Shown: positions 8,549-17,338, counted from the stretch's first letter. The stretch is 42,473 bases of DNA from Candidatus Methanomethylicus oleisabuli (GCA_001717025.1 MAGU01000036.1:1-42473), one strand, 5' to 3'. The notes: generated from the sequence alone by a model not told the origin. Program-made: numbers and translations.

Positions 8549-9392
8549 ATGCCTTCGCCTCTTCGACCGTCTGGATCTTGATTAGCCCCTTCTTCGATAG
8601 CCCCTCGATCACTATGGGCAGCTCGTCCTCTGAGATCCTGCATCGGCTGCTGCAGTCTCTGAATTTAAATGAGCCTCCGTTCTCCTTGAGGTACTCCAAC
8701 AGCACCTTCTCCTTTACAGGCTCAAGATCATTTCCAGCGTTCATGTTGCTCTGGATTGGAACGAAGTCGAATTCGTCGTCTGCTACCTCGTCCTCCTCGT
8801 CCTCACCAATGGCAATGGCCTTCCTCACGATCACCTCGTTTGGCACCGGTGGCAGATCCGAATCGAGCTTATTCTTGAGAAACTCGCATGCCTGGTCCAA
8901 TATCTCATCGTTCAGTGCGCTTTCAGGTATGTGAACGAGAGATTCCTGACCGGCGCCAATATCCATTCTGATCATCGCATCGTCGAGTGCACTGCCGATC
9001 TGGGACAGCTCGTTGGATACCGTTGGCATGACCTCTGACAGCTGCTCTGAGATGTTCTTGACCACCTCAAGTGTCGGCTGGAGCTGTGCAAATGTGGATC
9101 CTATCTCCTTCAATGTTTCCATCCTTAGCACCAGCTGCTCCAGCAATAAAAGACCGTTGGTAACGGTCCTCCTGACCTTTTTAACCTCGGTGAGTTCGTT
9201 AGCGTAAATCTTAGCCCTATCCGCATCCTTCTTTCTCATTGCAGTAGAGCAGGAGTCAAAGAGCGTCGTGGCCCTGCCCTTTAGCCTGCCGTCAAGTAGC
9301 TCAAGCTTCCTCTGCTGCTGCCTGAGCCTTATTATCGTCTCTTCCAACGTGTCCTTTAGAGGTGGAGTATGCTTAAAGAAGTTCAATTTCAA
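8514..9392 (-). CDS. cdvB: CdvB-type ESCRT-III/Snf7 family protein with C-terminal winged helix
   Basis: Snf7-like helical core (LEETIIRLRQQQRKLELLDGRLKGRATTLFDSCSTAMRKKDADRAKIYANELTEVKKV), candidate MIM2 DLPPVPNE, C-terminal winged helix (KEKVLLEYLKENGGSFKFRDCSSRCRISEDELPIVIEGLSKKGLIKI); overlaps cdvC. Confidence 0.9.
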   Translation of the reverse strand: MKLNFFKHTPPLKDTLEETIIRLRQQQRKLELLDGRLKGRATTLFDSCSTAMRKKDADRAKIYANELTEVKKVRRTVTNGLLLLEQLVLRMETLKEIGSTFAQLQPTLEVVKNISEQLSEVMPTVSNELSQIGSALDDAMIRMDIGAGQESLVHIPESALNDEILDQACEFLKNKLDSDLPPVPNEVIVRKAIAIGEDEEDEVADDEFDFVPIQSNMNAGNDLEPVKEKVLLEYLKENGGSFKFRDCSSRCRISEDELPIVIEGLSKKGLIKIQTVEEAKAYDNERGGYTRI

Positions 9393-9523
9393 TTTTCTCC
9401 ACCTCTAAGGACTAGATTTTTTGGGGATACTTGTATTCGTGTAAGCCTAACAACCATCGCTTCCTTTAGAGCCTTCTCTCGACAAAAAAATAAGGGAAAA
9501 AGGAGTGGCAATTACTTGCGCTC

Positions 9524-10162
9524 CTAGAACCCTGTCTTCTCTCCTGTGGCTATTCCCGCTGGCAGCTCCGGGAACTTCTCCTTCACTCTCTGCTCGGCCA
9601 CTATGGCGGCCTCGCCGAGTATCTTCTGGGCATCCTCGTTGGCGCTCTCGAAGTTGAGGCTCAGTCCACCGGTCTGTCCAGCATCGACGAGTATTCCGCT
9701 CAAGACTGTGCTGATGTCCCCGAGCTCTCTCTCCGCCTCTGGCAATAGGGATGAGATGCCGCTCCTGACGTTCTTTATTACACCCATTGCCGGTGCGAGC
9801 GTCATCACGATGTCTCCAAGCTCGGTTACCGTGCTCAGCCTCATGACGATCTGTTCAAGCGCCATCTTGGCCTGCATCAGCATCTTGGACATCTTTCTTA
9901 TCTCAGCCAGCTCGTTGGCATAGATCTTGGCATGGTCGATATCGTGCTTCGAGTAAGCATCAACTACCTTATTGAACATCATGCGGTCCCTTTCTTGGAA
10001 CCTCTGATTTGCAATGTCTAGCTTCTGCATCTGAAGCTGTATCGACCGAACCGCCTGCTCCAGTCTAGGTTTCAGAGGGCCTGGTGGGTTGACTGAGCCC
10101 TTGATCCTAGAGCTTAGACCGGGTTGTTCTTTCCTCTCCCAGTTCTTTGAGAAATTGCTCAC
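9524..10162 (-). CDS. Second ESCRT-III/Snf7 family protein (CdvB1-like, no winged helix)
   Basis: 212 aa paralogue of the downstream CdvB core (KLDIANQRFQERDRMMFNKVVDAYSKHDIDHAKIYANELAEIRKM); C-terminal KEKFPELPAG candidate MIM; GTG start at 10162. Confidence 0.88.
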   Translation of the reverse strand: MSNFSKNWERKEQPGLSSRIKGSVNPPGPLKPRLEQAVRSIQLQMQKLDIANQRFQERDRMMFNKVVDAYSKHDIDHAKIYANELAEIRKMSKMLMQAKMALEQIVMRLSTVTELGDIVMTLAPAMGVIKNVRSGISSLLPEAERELGDISTVLSGILVDAGQTGGLSLNFESANEDAQKILGEAAIVAEQRVKEKFPELPAGIATGEKTGF

Positions 10163-10164
10163 TT

Positions 10165-10260
10165 TCGGTCACCACTCTACGCTTTCCTATGAAAAATTTA
10201 TAAGGCTAGTGTGACCAGATAGTAGTGTAACCGCAGTATCTGTAGCTTCGGTGACACCGA
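10165..10260. promoter_or_regulatory. Divergent promoter/operator region between the cdv operon and the TrmB-like regulator
   Basis: AT-rich TATA-like aaaaatttataa at about 10192-10203; repeats tagtgtgacc (10207-10216) and tagtgtaacc (10223-10232); palindrome tcggtg-a-caccga (10248-10260); related tcggtcacc at 10165-10173. Confidence 0.5.
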
Positions 10261-11610
10261 TTGGAGTCACAACTTAAGCCGCTCGCCCAGTCCCTCTCCA
10301 AATTTGGACTTACTGATTATGAATCCATGGTATATTTAACTCTTATCAGAAATGGTCCAAGCGGGATTAAGGATATCGAAGCGAAGAGCAATGTGCCGAG
10401 GACCAAGATTTACCCCGTCTTAAAGAACCTGGAGAAGAGGAAACTTGTCAGCATCATGCCTGGTAAGCCGATTAAAGCAAAGGGAATGGCGCCAGACGCC
10501 TCGCTTCTCAGTCCGATAAGGAGCATGGAGCAAGACCTTAAGGCAATGAAAAAGACAATTCAGGATCTGCGGAAGCTGCACGAAACCTCCTCCGTAAGCG
10601 ACCAATTCGAGAAGAAGGAGTATTGGGTTACCAGAAAGCTGGAAGACGCCGTCAAAAGCATAGCCGAGACCATCAACAACAGCTCAGAGGAGATACTGCT
10701 CTTCCTGAGCCACGAGGGGCTGGAGATTATATCGCAATACTGTTATGAGCTACTCAACCATGCGGCTCTAGACGATATCCCAGTCAAGATAATGATCAAC
10801 GCTAATAAGAACGATCTCGCAACCCTTAGGCGGTTCACAGACCTCATCACCATAAAATACGTCCCATTCGCGCCCCAAGTGAGCACACTCTTCTCGGACG
10901 GCAAAGAGCTGCTCATCTTCAAGAGGATATTTCCCCTCGATAACAAGAGTTCATCGATCTCCGTGGAGCACTATGTTGGTGGCGGCGTATGCGAATTTAT
11001 CAAGAACGCGCTTACAGGCATCGAATGGACCTCCGGCAAGGACTTTGCTACCCTGCTTCCGGTAATAGAGAATTCGTGGATGCCCGAGGATGCAATCATA
11101 CACCCAAAGGAGAACCAGGCATCTCCGCTCCTCTACCTATATCTCATGGATCTGATAACAACACACTTTGGGCAAAAGAGGGATGCGGCCTTTGCTGAAC
11201 TTGGAAAGAAGACGCTGGAATCCATGATGAATGGAAACACAAATTACGTCCAGACCACGCTCGAAAACTCTCTCAGCGTCCTCAGCTCCCAGTACCTGAT
11301 ATACGAAGGCGTGCAGGCTAAGTACTCCTATGATGACCCTGTAAACCTCATAACGTGCGAGCTGAGCGGCAGCTTGACCCCCGCTTACAAGACAGCCGCC
11401 GACCGGGGCTTTCCAATACCGCCCTCCGTATGGGGGTTCTTCTTCCTCGGTCTCTTGGACGTCTTCGGCTTCGACTGCAAAGTAATCGACTCAGTATACA
11501 ATTCAAGCAACAACTATTGGCTGATACAGTATCGCCTCACGAGAAGGCAATCCCTGCCATCCGACAAGAGCGCTTTGGCAGAGCCAGCGATCCTTCCGAA
11601 GACGCCTTAG
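10261..11610 (+). CDS. TrmB-like transcriptional regulator with large C-terminal domain
   Basis: 449 aa; N-terminal TrmB-type winged helix (LSKFGLTDYESMVYLTLIRNGPSGIKDIEAKSNVPRTKIYPVLKNLEKRKLVSIMPGKPIKA) followed by a PLD-like/effector region and an unrecognised C-terminal domain; TTG start. Confidence 0.8.
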   Translation: MESQLKPLAQSLSKFGLTDYESMVYLTLIRNGPSGIKDIEAKSNVPRTKIYPVLKNLEKRKLVSIMPGKPIKAKGMAPDASLLSPIRSMEQDLKAMKKTIQDLRKLHETSSVSDQFEKKEYWVTRKLEDAVKSIAETINNSSEEILLFLSHEGLEIISQYCYELLNHAALDDIPVKIMINANKNDLATLRRFTDLITIKYVPFAPQVSTLFSDGKELLIFKRIFPLDNKSSSISVEHYVGGGVCEFIKNALTGIEWTSGKDFATLLPVIENSWMPEDAIIHPKENQASPLLYLYLMDLITTHFGQKRDAAFAELGKKTLESMMNGNTNYVQTTLENSLSVLSSQYLIYEGVQAKYSYDDPVNLITCELSGSLTPAYKTAADRGFPIPPSVWGFFFLGLLDVFGFDCKVIDSVYNSSNNYWLIQYRLTRRQSLPSDKSALAEPAILPKTP

Positions 11611-11706
11611 AGCATTTAGACGCTTCGTTGTTAAGCCTCATAAAATTAAGCCAAGGAAGGCCAAAAAAAAGGCCTACATTCTGCGTCTGATTTACTGCCT
11701 GCTTGC

Positions 11707-11919
11707 TCACTGTCCCTTTGACGAGTACGACCAAATCACCACGAGAATTACTGAGAATATGGCCCCGACAAATCCCGATATCAACCACTCTGCTTGTAGC
11801 AAATTCGGCAAAACCTGCATAAGCCACGGCTCAAGGTTCTTGAATATGTAATATCCTGCCACACCGAGGAAGTATCCTATAACCGCGATCGCAACTAGTA
11901 TTCCTGTTCTTCCCATCAC
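11707..11919 (-). CDS. Small two-TM membrane protein
   Basis: 70 aa MMGRTGILVAIAVIGYFLGVAGYYIFKNLEPWLMQVLPNLLQAEWLISGFVGAIFSVILVVIWSYSSKGQ; two hydrophobic helices. Confidence 0.55.
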   Translation of the reverse strand: MMGRTGILVAIAVIGYFLGVAGYYIFKNLEPWLMQVLPNLLQAEWLISGFVGAIFSVILVVIWSYSSKGQ

Positions 11920-12121
11920 TTTCCCTCCCTAACGCTTCTCTTTCTCTCATGATGAGTAATATAAACGTTACTAACGCCCTTTCTTGTTAGGCGATCAAGG
12001 CGGAACGCCCTTCCGTTGAGCAAAAGCCCTCTTTAAATACCTACGCCATTCAAAATAATAGGTGCGAGTCTGCATTCGTCAAATGCGTCTCGATCTACTA
12101 GTCGACCTGTGGGGTGCCTAC

Positions 12122-13324
12122 ATGCTGGACGTCGATGCCGTAAGGAAGGACTTTCCATCTTTGAAGGAGGGTCGGGTCTATCTAGACTCTGCAGCAAGCA
12201 GCCTTACACCGGACCCCGTCATCCGAAAGATGGTGGACTATTATAGCGACTACCGTGCAAACGTAGGGCGGGGGATATACGGCATTTCCCGGCGCGCCAC
12301 CGACGAATTCGAAGCGGCAAGGGAGAAGATCGCCGCGTTCATAGGGGCAGGAAGGGACGAGCTTATACTCTTGCGCAACTCTTCCGAAGCCCTGAACCTT
12401 ATCGCCAGCGGCGTGCAATTTAGGCGGGGCGACAGCGTGGTCATTACGATACAGGAGCACCATTCGAACTTCGTTGTTTGGCAGCGCGTAAAGGAGCGAC
12501 TGGGGATTGACTTGAAGATAGTGAAGTCTGACCGTCAGGGGATCTTCAACTTATCTGATTTCGAGGATGCAATCGATGGCAAGACGAAGCTCGTCTCCCT
12601 CGCCCACATATCAAATGTTTTGGGCGTTAAGCTGCCAGTCAAGGAGGTGGCGAAGCTGGCCCACGACCAAGGCTCGCTCGTAGCTATCGACGGCGCCCAA
12701 TCTGCCCCCCACACTAGCGTGAACGTCAAAGACTTGGGGTGCGACTTCTTCGCCTTCTCGGGGCACAAGATGTGCGGCCCGACAGGTGCCGGCGCCCTGT
12801 TCATAAGGGGCGACCTGCAGGAGCACGTTGAGCCACTGTGCGTCGGAGGCGGCACTATAGAAGATGTGGGGATCGATTACTACAGGCTGCGCAGAGGGCC
12901 ATACCGATACGAGGCCGGCACCCCCGCGATCGCGGAATCGATCGGGCTCGGCGCGGCGGTCGATTACCTCCGCTCAATAGGGATGCAGAATATATCCGAG
13001 CATGAGCAAGCGCTGACCAGGCGGATGATGGAGCGGCTGCCTGAGGTTCCGGGGATAATCCTGTACGGCCCACCAAACGCCAGCGATAGGGCCGGCATCT
13101 TCTCATTCAACATCAAAGGCTTGAACTCCCACGACGTTGCTCTGGCGCTGGACTCCGCCGCGGGCATCATGGTCCGTTCAGGGCACCACTGCGCGCTTCC
13201 TCTGATGAAAGATCTGTTGGCCGCCGAAGGCTCGGTCAGGGCATCTGTCTATCTATACAATACCCTCTCCGAGGTTGACCTCTTTGCAGACGCCCTGACT
13301 GAGATCGCAAAAACAATGGCATGA
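12122..13324 (+). CDS. sufS: SufS/CsdA-type cysteine desulfurase
   Basis: VYLDSAASSLTPDPV, EHHSNFVVWQ, DFFAFSGHKMCGPTGAGAL (PLP Lys), RSGHHCALPLM (active-site Cys). Start chosen at ATG 12122 (MLDVDAVRKDFPSL). Confidence 0.92.
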   Translation: MLDVDAVRKDFPSLKEGRVYLDSAASSLTPDPVIRKMVDYYSDYRANVGRGIYGISRRATDEFEAAREKIAAFIGAGRDELILLRNSSEALNLIASGVQFRRGDSVVITIQEHHSNFVVWQRVKERLGIDLKIVKSDRQGIFNLSDFEDAIDGKTKLVSLAHISNVLGVKLPVKEVAKLAHDQGSLVAIDGAQSAPHTSVNVKDLGCDFFAFSGHKMCGPTGAGALFIRGDLQEHVEPLCVGGGTIEDVGIDYYRLRRGPYRYEAGTPAIAESIGLGAAVDYLRSIGMQNISEHEQALTRRMMERLPEVPGIILYGPPNASDRAGIFSFNIKGLNSHDVALALDSAAGIMVRSGHHCALPLMKDLLAAEGSVRASVYLYNTLSEVDLFADALTEIAKTMA

Positions 13325-13333
13325 GGTGGTAAT

Positions 13334-13837
13334 GTGCATTCTATTGTCGATGCATATTCGAGATTCCCGAAAGCCGACTGCGGATATTGCGGAAACCCGT
13401 CCTGCATAACCGCGTTGAGGAGGCACTGCAGCGGCGAGATGCCGCTAGACCAGTGCATATTCTTCAGGACGGGTGCATTGGACCCCCAGTCGATTAGATG
13501 CCCTCCAGCAACGGAGTCATCTGGCGTGCCCGGGATTTCTTACATCAATCCATGCCCCAGCGATGCCCACGCGGTGACCGTGGAGGTCTCGTTGGCTTCA
13601 GGCGAGCACGCGAAGCACGGCTACTACGACATGGTGACGCTTGACCGCATATTAGGCGGGCACGTCCCCTCCTTGAAGGTATCCCCGTCCCTCGGCATGG
13701 CGCGGATCGAGCTGGAGGGGCGGTCGATAATGGCATTCGGAGAGGGCCGCATCCTAATCCGGAGGGCGCTTGATGAGGAAGACGCATTATTGCAGCTCAG
13801 CAGGGCTATGCGCCAGCTCTGGGCAGCGGTTAACTAA
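13334..13837 (+). CDS. 4Fe-4S domain protein
   Basis: 167 aa; N-terminal DCGYCGNPSCITALRRHCSGEMPLDQC matches the PF04060-type Fe-S spacing; GTG start 10 nt after the desulfurase stop. Confidence 0.75.
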   Translation: MHSIVDAYSRFPKADCGYCGNPSCITALRRHCSGEMPLDQCIFFRTGALDPQSIRCPPATESSGVPGISYINPCPSDAHAVTVEVSLASGEHAKHGYYDMVTLDRILGGHVPSLKVSPSLGMARIELEGRSIMAFGEGRILIRRALDEEDALLQLSRAMRQLWAAVN

Positions 13838-13853
13838 GCTAAGCTAAGCTAAG
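13833..13853. repeat. Pentanucleotide tandem repeat (CTAAG)x4
   Basis: actaagctaagctaagctaagaag at the stop codon of the Fe-S domain gene. Confidence 0.9.
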
Positions 13854-14086
13854 AAGCCCAACGCTTAGGCCGAATCTGCCCAGAGACCGCCTCGCCCGCG
13901 ATTGAATGCGTCGCCTCCTGCGCCGGCGGCGAGTGCGGCTGCTGCCAACGGCTACCCGACTCTGTGCTGGCAGGTCGCCTTCCGCCATCCACATCCAGGG
14001 GGGCGCCACCCGCCAAGATTCCCATCCTGCCAACGTCCGTCGGTGCAGGGTCATTCGACTTCGGGTCGCATACCCGATCGGTCCTC

Positions 14087-14386
14087 ATGGGCATCGCGCC
14101 GGAGGACTCCCGCGATCTTGCTCTTGCCAAGCTGAAATCCGCCTCAGCCTCCCTCTTCCTGGGGCGCGCAAGGCAGGGCATCGAGTCGGGCAACTTGACC
14201 GCACTCAAGCCGCAGATGGACGCCGTGCTGGATCGCCGGGGGGATTCGCTGTTGCCTGCCCTTCAGCACGAGCTCGACAGCCTAAGGTCCATGTGCCCAG
14301 AGCGCGGTAGCGAAGAAGAGATCAGCCAAAGGGCAAAGGCGCTCTTCGGCCTGATCAGCGCAGCAAAACTATTGCGTTGCACCTAG
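14087..14386 (+). CDS. Hypothetical protein (start uncertain; open frame runs from 13853)
   Basis: MGIAPEDSRDLALAKLKSASASLFLGRARQGIESGNLTALKPQMDAVLDRRGDSLLPALQHELDSLRSMC...; helical composition; overlaps the start of the following wHTH ORF. A GTG start at 13964 is the alternative. Confidence 0.45.
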   Translation: MGIAPEDSRDLALAKLKSASASLFLGRARQGIESGNLTALKPQMDAVLDRRGDSLLPALQHELDSLRSMCPERGSEEEISQRAKALFGLISAAKLLRCT

Positions 14387-14673
14387 CGAAACTCTTTTTT
14401 AGTAACCCGCAATTAGGATTAGCGAGGCAATTCCAATGGGGTATTCACTTTGCGAAATCCCTTCCTGCGACAGTAACGCGCGTCTTTGAAGCCATACCAG
14501 ACGAAGATTTCATAACGCAGCGCATGATCTTCGAGAAGACCGACATCCGTCCGAGGACTATAAAATACGCAATCAAGATGCTCAAGGAGCAGAACCTTAT
14601 CCGGGAGGCTCCCAATTGGAGGGACATGCGCGAAAAATTATACCTGAGGAATGCGGCAGCACGAACGAGCTGA
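14377..14673 (+). CDS. Winged-helix DNA-binding protein
   Basis: 98 aa; DEDFITQRMIFEKTDIRPRTIKYAIKMLKEQNLIREAPNWRDMREKLYL is wHTH-like; TTG start. Confidence 0.55.
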   Translation: MHLAKLFFSNPQLGLARQFQWGIHFAKSLPATVTRVFEAIPDEDFITQRMIFEKTDIRPRTIKYAIKMLKEQNLIREAPNWRDMREKLYLRNAAARTS

Positions 14674-14790
14674 CGCCTTCCGGACGCTTTTGCCCTCATT
14701 TAGGTTAATGTCGGCATAACTTAATTGCGGCACTCAACGTAGGGCTGGGCGAGGGTCTGCAAGAAAGATACATGAACTTATTAATACATA

Positions 14791-15111
14791 TTGCTTAATT
14801 GTGTGGGATGGGCATTGAACGTAAGGGCTGCGAAGAATGGCGTCTTAATAACTGTTTATGTAAAGCCATCTTCTTTGAATGATCGGGTATACCTGCTCTC
14901 TGATGAGGTCATCGTAGAGACCAAAGCGCCGCCTTCGAATAATAAGGCCAACTTCAGTGTAATCAAGTTGCTATCCAACGCATTGTCCGTCCCTCCTGCC
15001 TCGATATCGTTATCCCGTGGCGCCACAGATCGAGTCAAGACTCTCTTTATTCCATGTTTGTCACTCGCAGAAGCCAACGAACGGCTGAGTCTCTGCTTGA
15101 CAAAAAAATGA
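14791..15111 (+). CDS. DUF167/YggU family protein
   Basis: NGVLITVYVKPSSLNDRVY...VIVETKAPPSNNKANFSVIKLLSNALSVPPASISLSRGATDRVKTLFI matches the DUF167 pattern. Confidence 0.85.
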   Translation: MLNCVGWALNVRAAKNGVLITVYVKPSSLNDRVYLLSDEVIVETKAPPSNNKANFSVIKLLSNALSVPPASISLSRGATDRVKTLFIPCLSLAEANERLSLCLTKK

Positions 15112-15261
15112 AGAAGATCATCATTGTGGGCAGATCTATACTTTTATCGGGTATTGCTTATTTGAGCGCAATCCTTTAAAATATTGAACATTATTTTAAT
15201 TATTAACGTCATTTTCAACAAATTACTAGACAATATGCGAAAGTTTTATAATCATTAGACA

Positions 15262-17304
15262 ATGGATATAAAAGCGGAGAACATCAGTATGAAGAATAGT
15301 TATTTGATTGGAGCTATCGTTGTTGTAATCGTCGTCGTTGCTGGCGCATACATGCTTTGGCCAAAACCGACCATCGATGTTACTTATATGACAACAACTA
15401 CCAACTTTGCTAGGGCAAACGAGCCTTTCAACGTTACATTGCTAGTCAAGAACACGGGATCTGCTATAGGCACATACACTCTGGCTTTGAAGCTAGACAA
15501 CACTGTAAAGAATTCAACCACACTAACCATCAATGCTGGCGAGACGCAAAACCTGACATATACTGTATCATTTAATACGACTGGGCAGCACACAATTGCC
15601 GCTGGATCCCAGTCCAAGAATGTAAAGATCATTAATCCGATCTTTGCAGATGTTCGGGCAAGACAAGCACTCGCCTATGCATTTGATGCAGACACGTACA
15701 TCAACGAGGTCTTGTATGGTGGCGGACAACAGCCAAATAGCGCCATTCCGGAAGGCCTCTTCGGATATAACCCCGACATCCCCCGATACACATACAACCT
15801 TACTACGGCTAAAAGTCTGCTAACTGCAGTAGCTGCTGACTATGGTTTCAGCCCAAGCAACCCGCTTAAGCTAACGCTCTACTACAACGCTGGAAATACT
15901 GCACGGGAGAATTTCTGCCTGCTGATTTCAAGCGCAGTCAACAGCCTTAACACCGGGCTTGTAATTGATGTCCAATCTGTTGCATGGCCTCAGTTCCTGT
16001 ATCTCCGGGACAACGGCCTCCTTCCAATCTTTAACTTGGGTTGGATGCCTGACTACGTCGATCCGGACGACTATCTAGTGCCTTTCTACCACAGCGAAAA
16101 GGGAATGTTCCCTATGAGGACTGGTTGGTCTAATCCGACAGTCGATGCGCTAGTCGACCAACAGGCCACTATATTGAATGAGACGGAGAGGCAGGCAATT
16201 ATCGACCAGATCAACCTCCTCGTCTACAATGACTGTCCATATGTCTGGCTCGATCAGCCACAGGGCATACACTTCGAAAAAAGTTGGATAAATGGTTGGT
16301 ACTACAACCCTGCATACTCCGGCTTCTACTATGCAACAATCTCTAAGGCTGACGGCGCACCTGACCCCAATGCAATAATCATGGAGACCATAGGTGAGCC
16401 GCAGTATGTCGATCCGGCAGTTGACTACGAAAGTGCGGGCGGGGAGATCATCGACAACGTCTATGAACGCCTGTTCTGGTTCCCACTACCTACTGAAGAG
16501 AACCCAACAATGAGCGATGCTACAACAGTGATTCCATGGCTTGCATCAGGCTATGATGTAACTGATGATGGCTTAACCTACACGATCTACTTGAGAGAAG
16601 GCATAAAATTCCATGACGGCACGCCATTCAACGCAACTGCCGTGAAGTATTCGCTTGAGCGTGTTGTAAAGATCAGCGACCCCAACGGTCCTGGATGGTG
16701 TATCGACCCAATCAAGGGTGCTGCTGCTCTCAGGGAGAAGGTCTGGGACGGCACTGCAACACAGGCTGACTTCGAAACTTGGAGCGCCTCTGATGCCATT
16801 GTGATCGTTGATGACTACACAGTTAACATAACACTGGACCACGCCTACTCGCCATTCCTAAAGGTGCTTGCATACTCGGTATGCGCCATCGTCTCGCCTA
16901 CATCTGTCGAAGCGAACGGCGGAGTTGAAATTGGCTCACAGAACGAATGGATGAATACGCATGCAGAGGCTGGAACTGGTCCATACACGCTCGCATCTTG
17001 GGATGCAGGCGTACTTATCCTCGAGAGGAATGCTGGCTATTGGGGCGGACCCACTGGCACTATTGTGCCGAGTATCGAGCGCGTTATAATCAAAGATGTA
17101 GAGGGTGGTAACACGAGATACCTCGACCTCAAATCCGGCGTAACCGACTTTGCGGTGATCGACAGGACAAGTTGGTACTCCCTCATCAACCAGACCCTCT
17201 GGGAAGACAATAAAACAGTAACGTCCATTGTTGAAGGTGTTAGAGCCATTGGTCCATTGCCTTCTTTGAATATCGACTTCTTGGGCATCAGCCTAAGGTA
17301 CTAA
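15262..17304 (+). CDS. Peptide-type ABC transporter solute-binding protein (SBP family 5), apparently circularly permuted, with N-terminal TM anchor and CARDB-like domain
   Basis: N-terminal TM (SYLIGAIVVVIVVVAGAYML), CARDB-like TYMTTTTNFARANEPFNVTLLVKNTGSAIGTYTLALKLD, then sequence normally in the C-terminal half of DppA/OppA (VRARQALAYAFDADTYINEVLYGG...LGWMPDYVDPDDYLVPFYH), then sequence normally N-terminal (EPQYVDPAVDYESAGGEIIDNVYERL...DGLTYTIYLREGIKFHDGTPFNATAVKYSLERV). Confidence 0.88.
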   Translation: MDIKAENISMKNSYLIGAIVVVIVVVAGAYMLWPKPTIDVTYMTTTTNFARANEPFNVTLLVKNTGSAIGTYTLALKLDNTVKNSTTLTINAGETQNLTYTVSFNTTGQHTIAAGSQSKNVKIINPIFADVRARQALAYAFDADTYINEVLYGGGQQPNSAIPEGLFGYNPDIPRYTYNLTTAKSLLTAVAADYGFSPSNPLKLTLYYNAGNTARENFCLLISSAVNSLNTGLVIDVQSVAWPQFLYLRDNGLLPIFNLGWMPDYVDPDDYLVPFYHSEKGMFPMRTGWSNPTVDALVDQQATILNETERQAIIDQINLLVYNDCPYVWLDQPQGIHFEKSWINGWYYNPAYSGFYYATISKADGAPDPNAIIMETIGEPQYVDPAVDYESAGGEIIDNVYERLFWFPLPTEENPTMSDATTVIPWLASGYDVTDDGLTYTIYLREGIKFHDGTPFNATAVKYSLERVVKISDPNGPGWCIDPIKGAAALREKVWDGTATQADFETWSASDAIVIVDDYTVNITLDHAYSPFLKVLAYSVCAIVSPTSVEANGGVEIGSQNEWMNTHAEAGTGPYTLASWDAGVLILERNAGYWGGPTGTIVPSIERVIIKDVEGGNTRYLDLKSGVTDFAVIDRTSWYSLINQTLWEDNKTVTSIVEGVRAIGPLPSLNIDFLGISLRY

Positions 17305-17307
17305 AAA

Positions 17308-17338
17308 ACCCCCCCTCAGGGGGGTCAAAATCTTTTTA
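17308..17338 (+). terminator. GC hairpin with T-tract between the SBP and permease genes (terminator/attenuator-like)
   Basis: acccccc-ctca-ggggggt stem (7 bp) followed by caaaatcttttta, 3 nt after the SBP stop. Confidence 0.6.

Noticed and set aside
13849-14208. 119-aa minus-strand ORF
   Set aside because: GC-rich region open in several frames; low-complexity Arg/Pro/Ser-rich translation with no supported start context.
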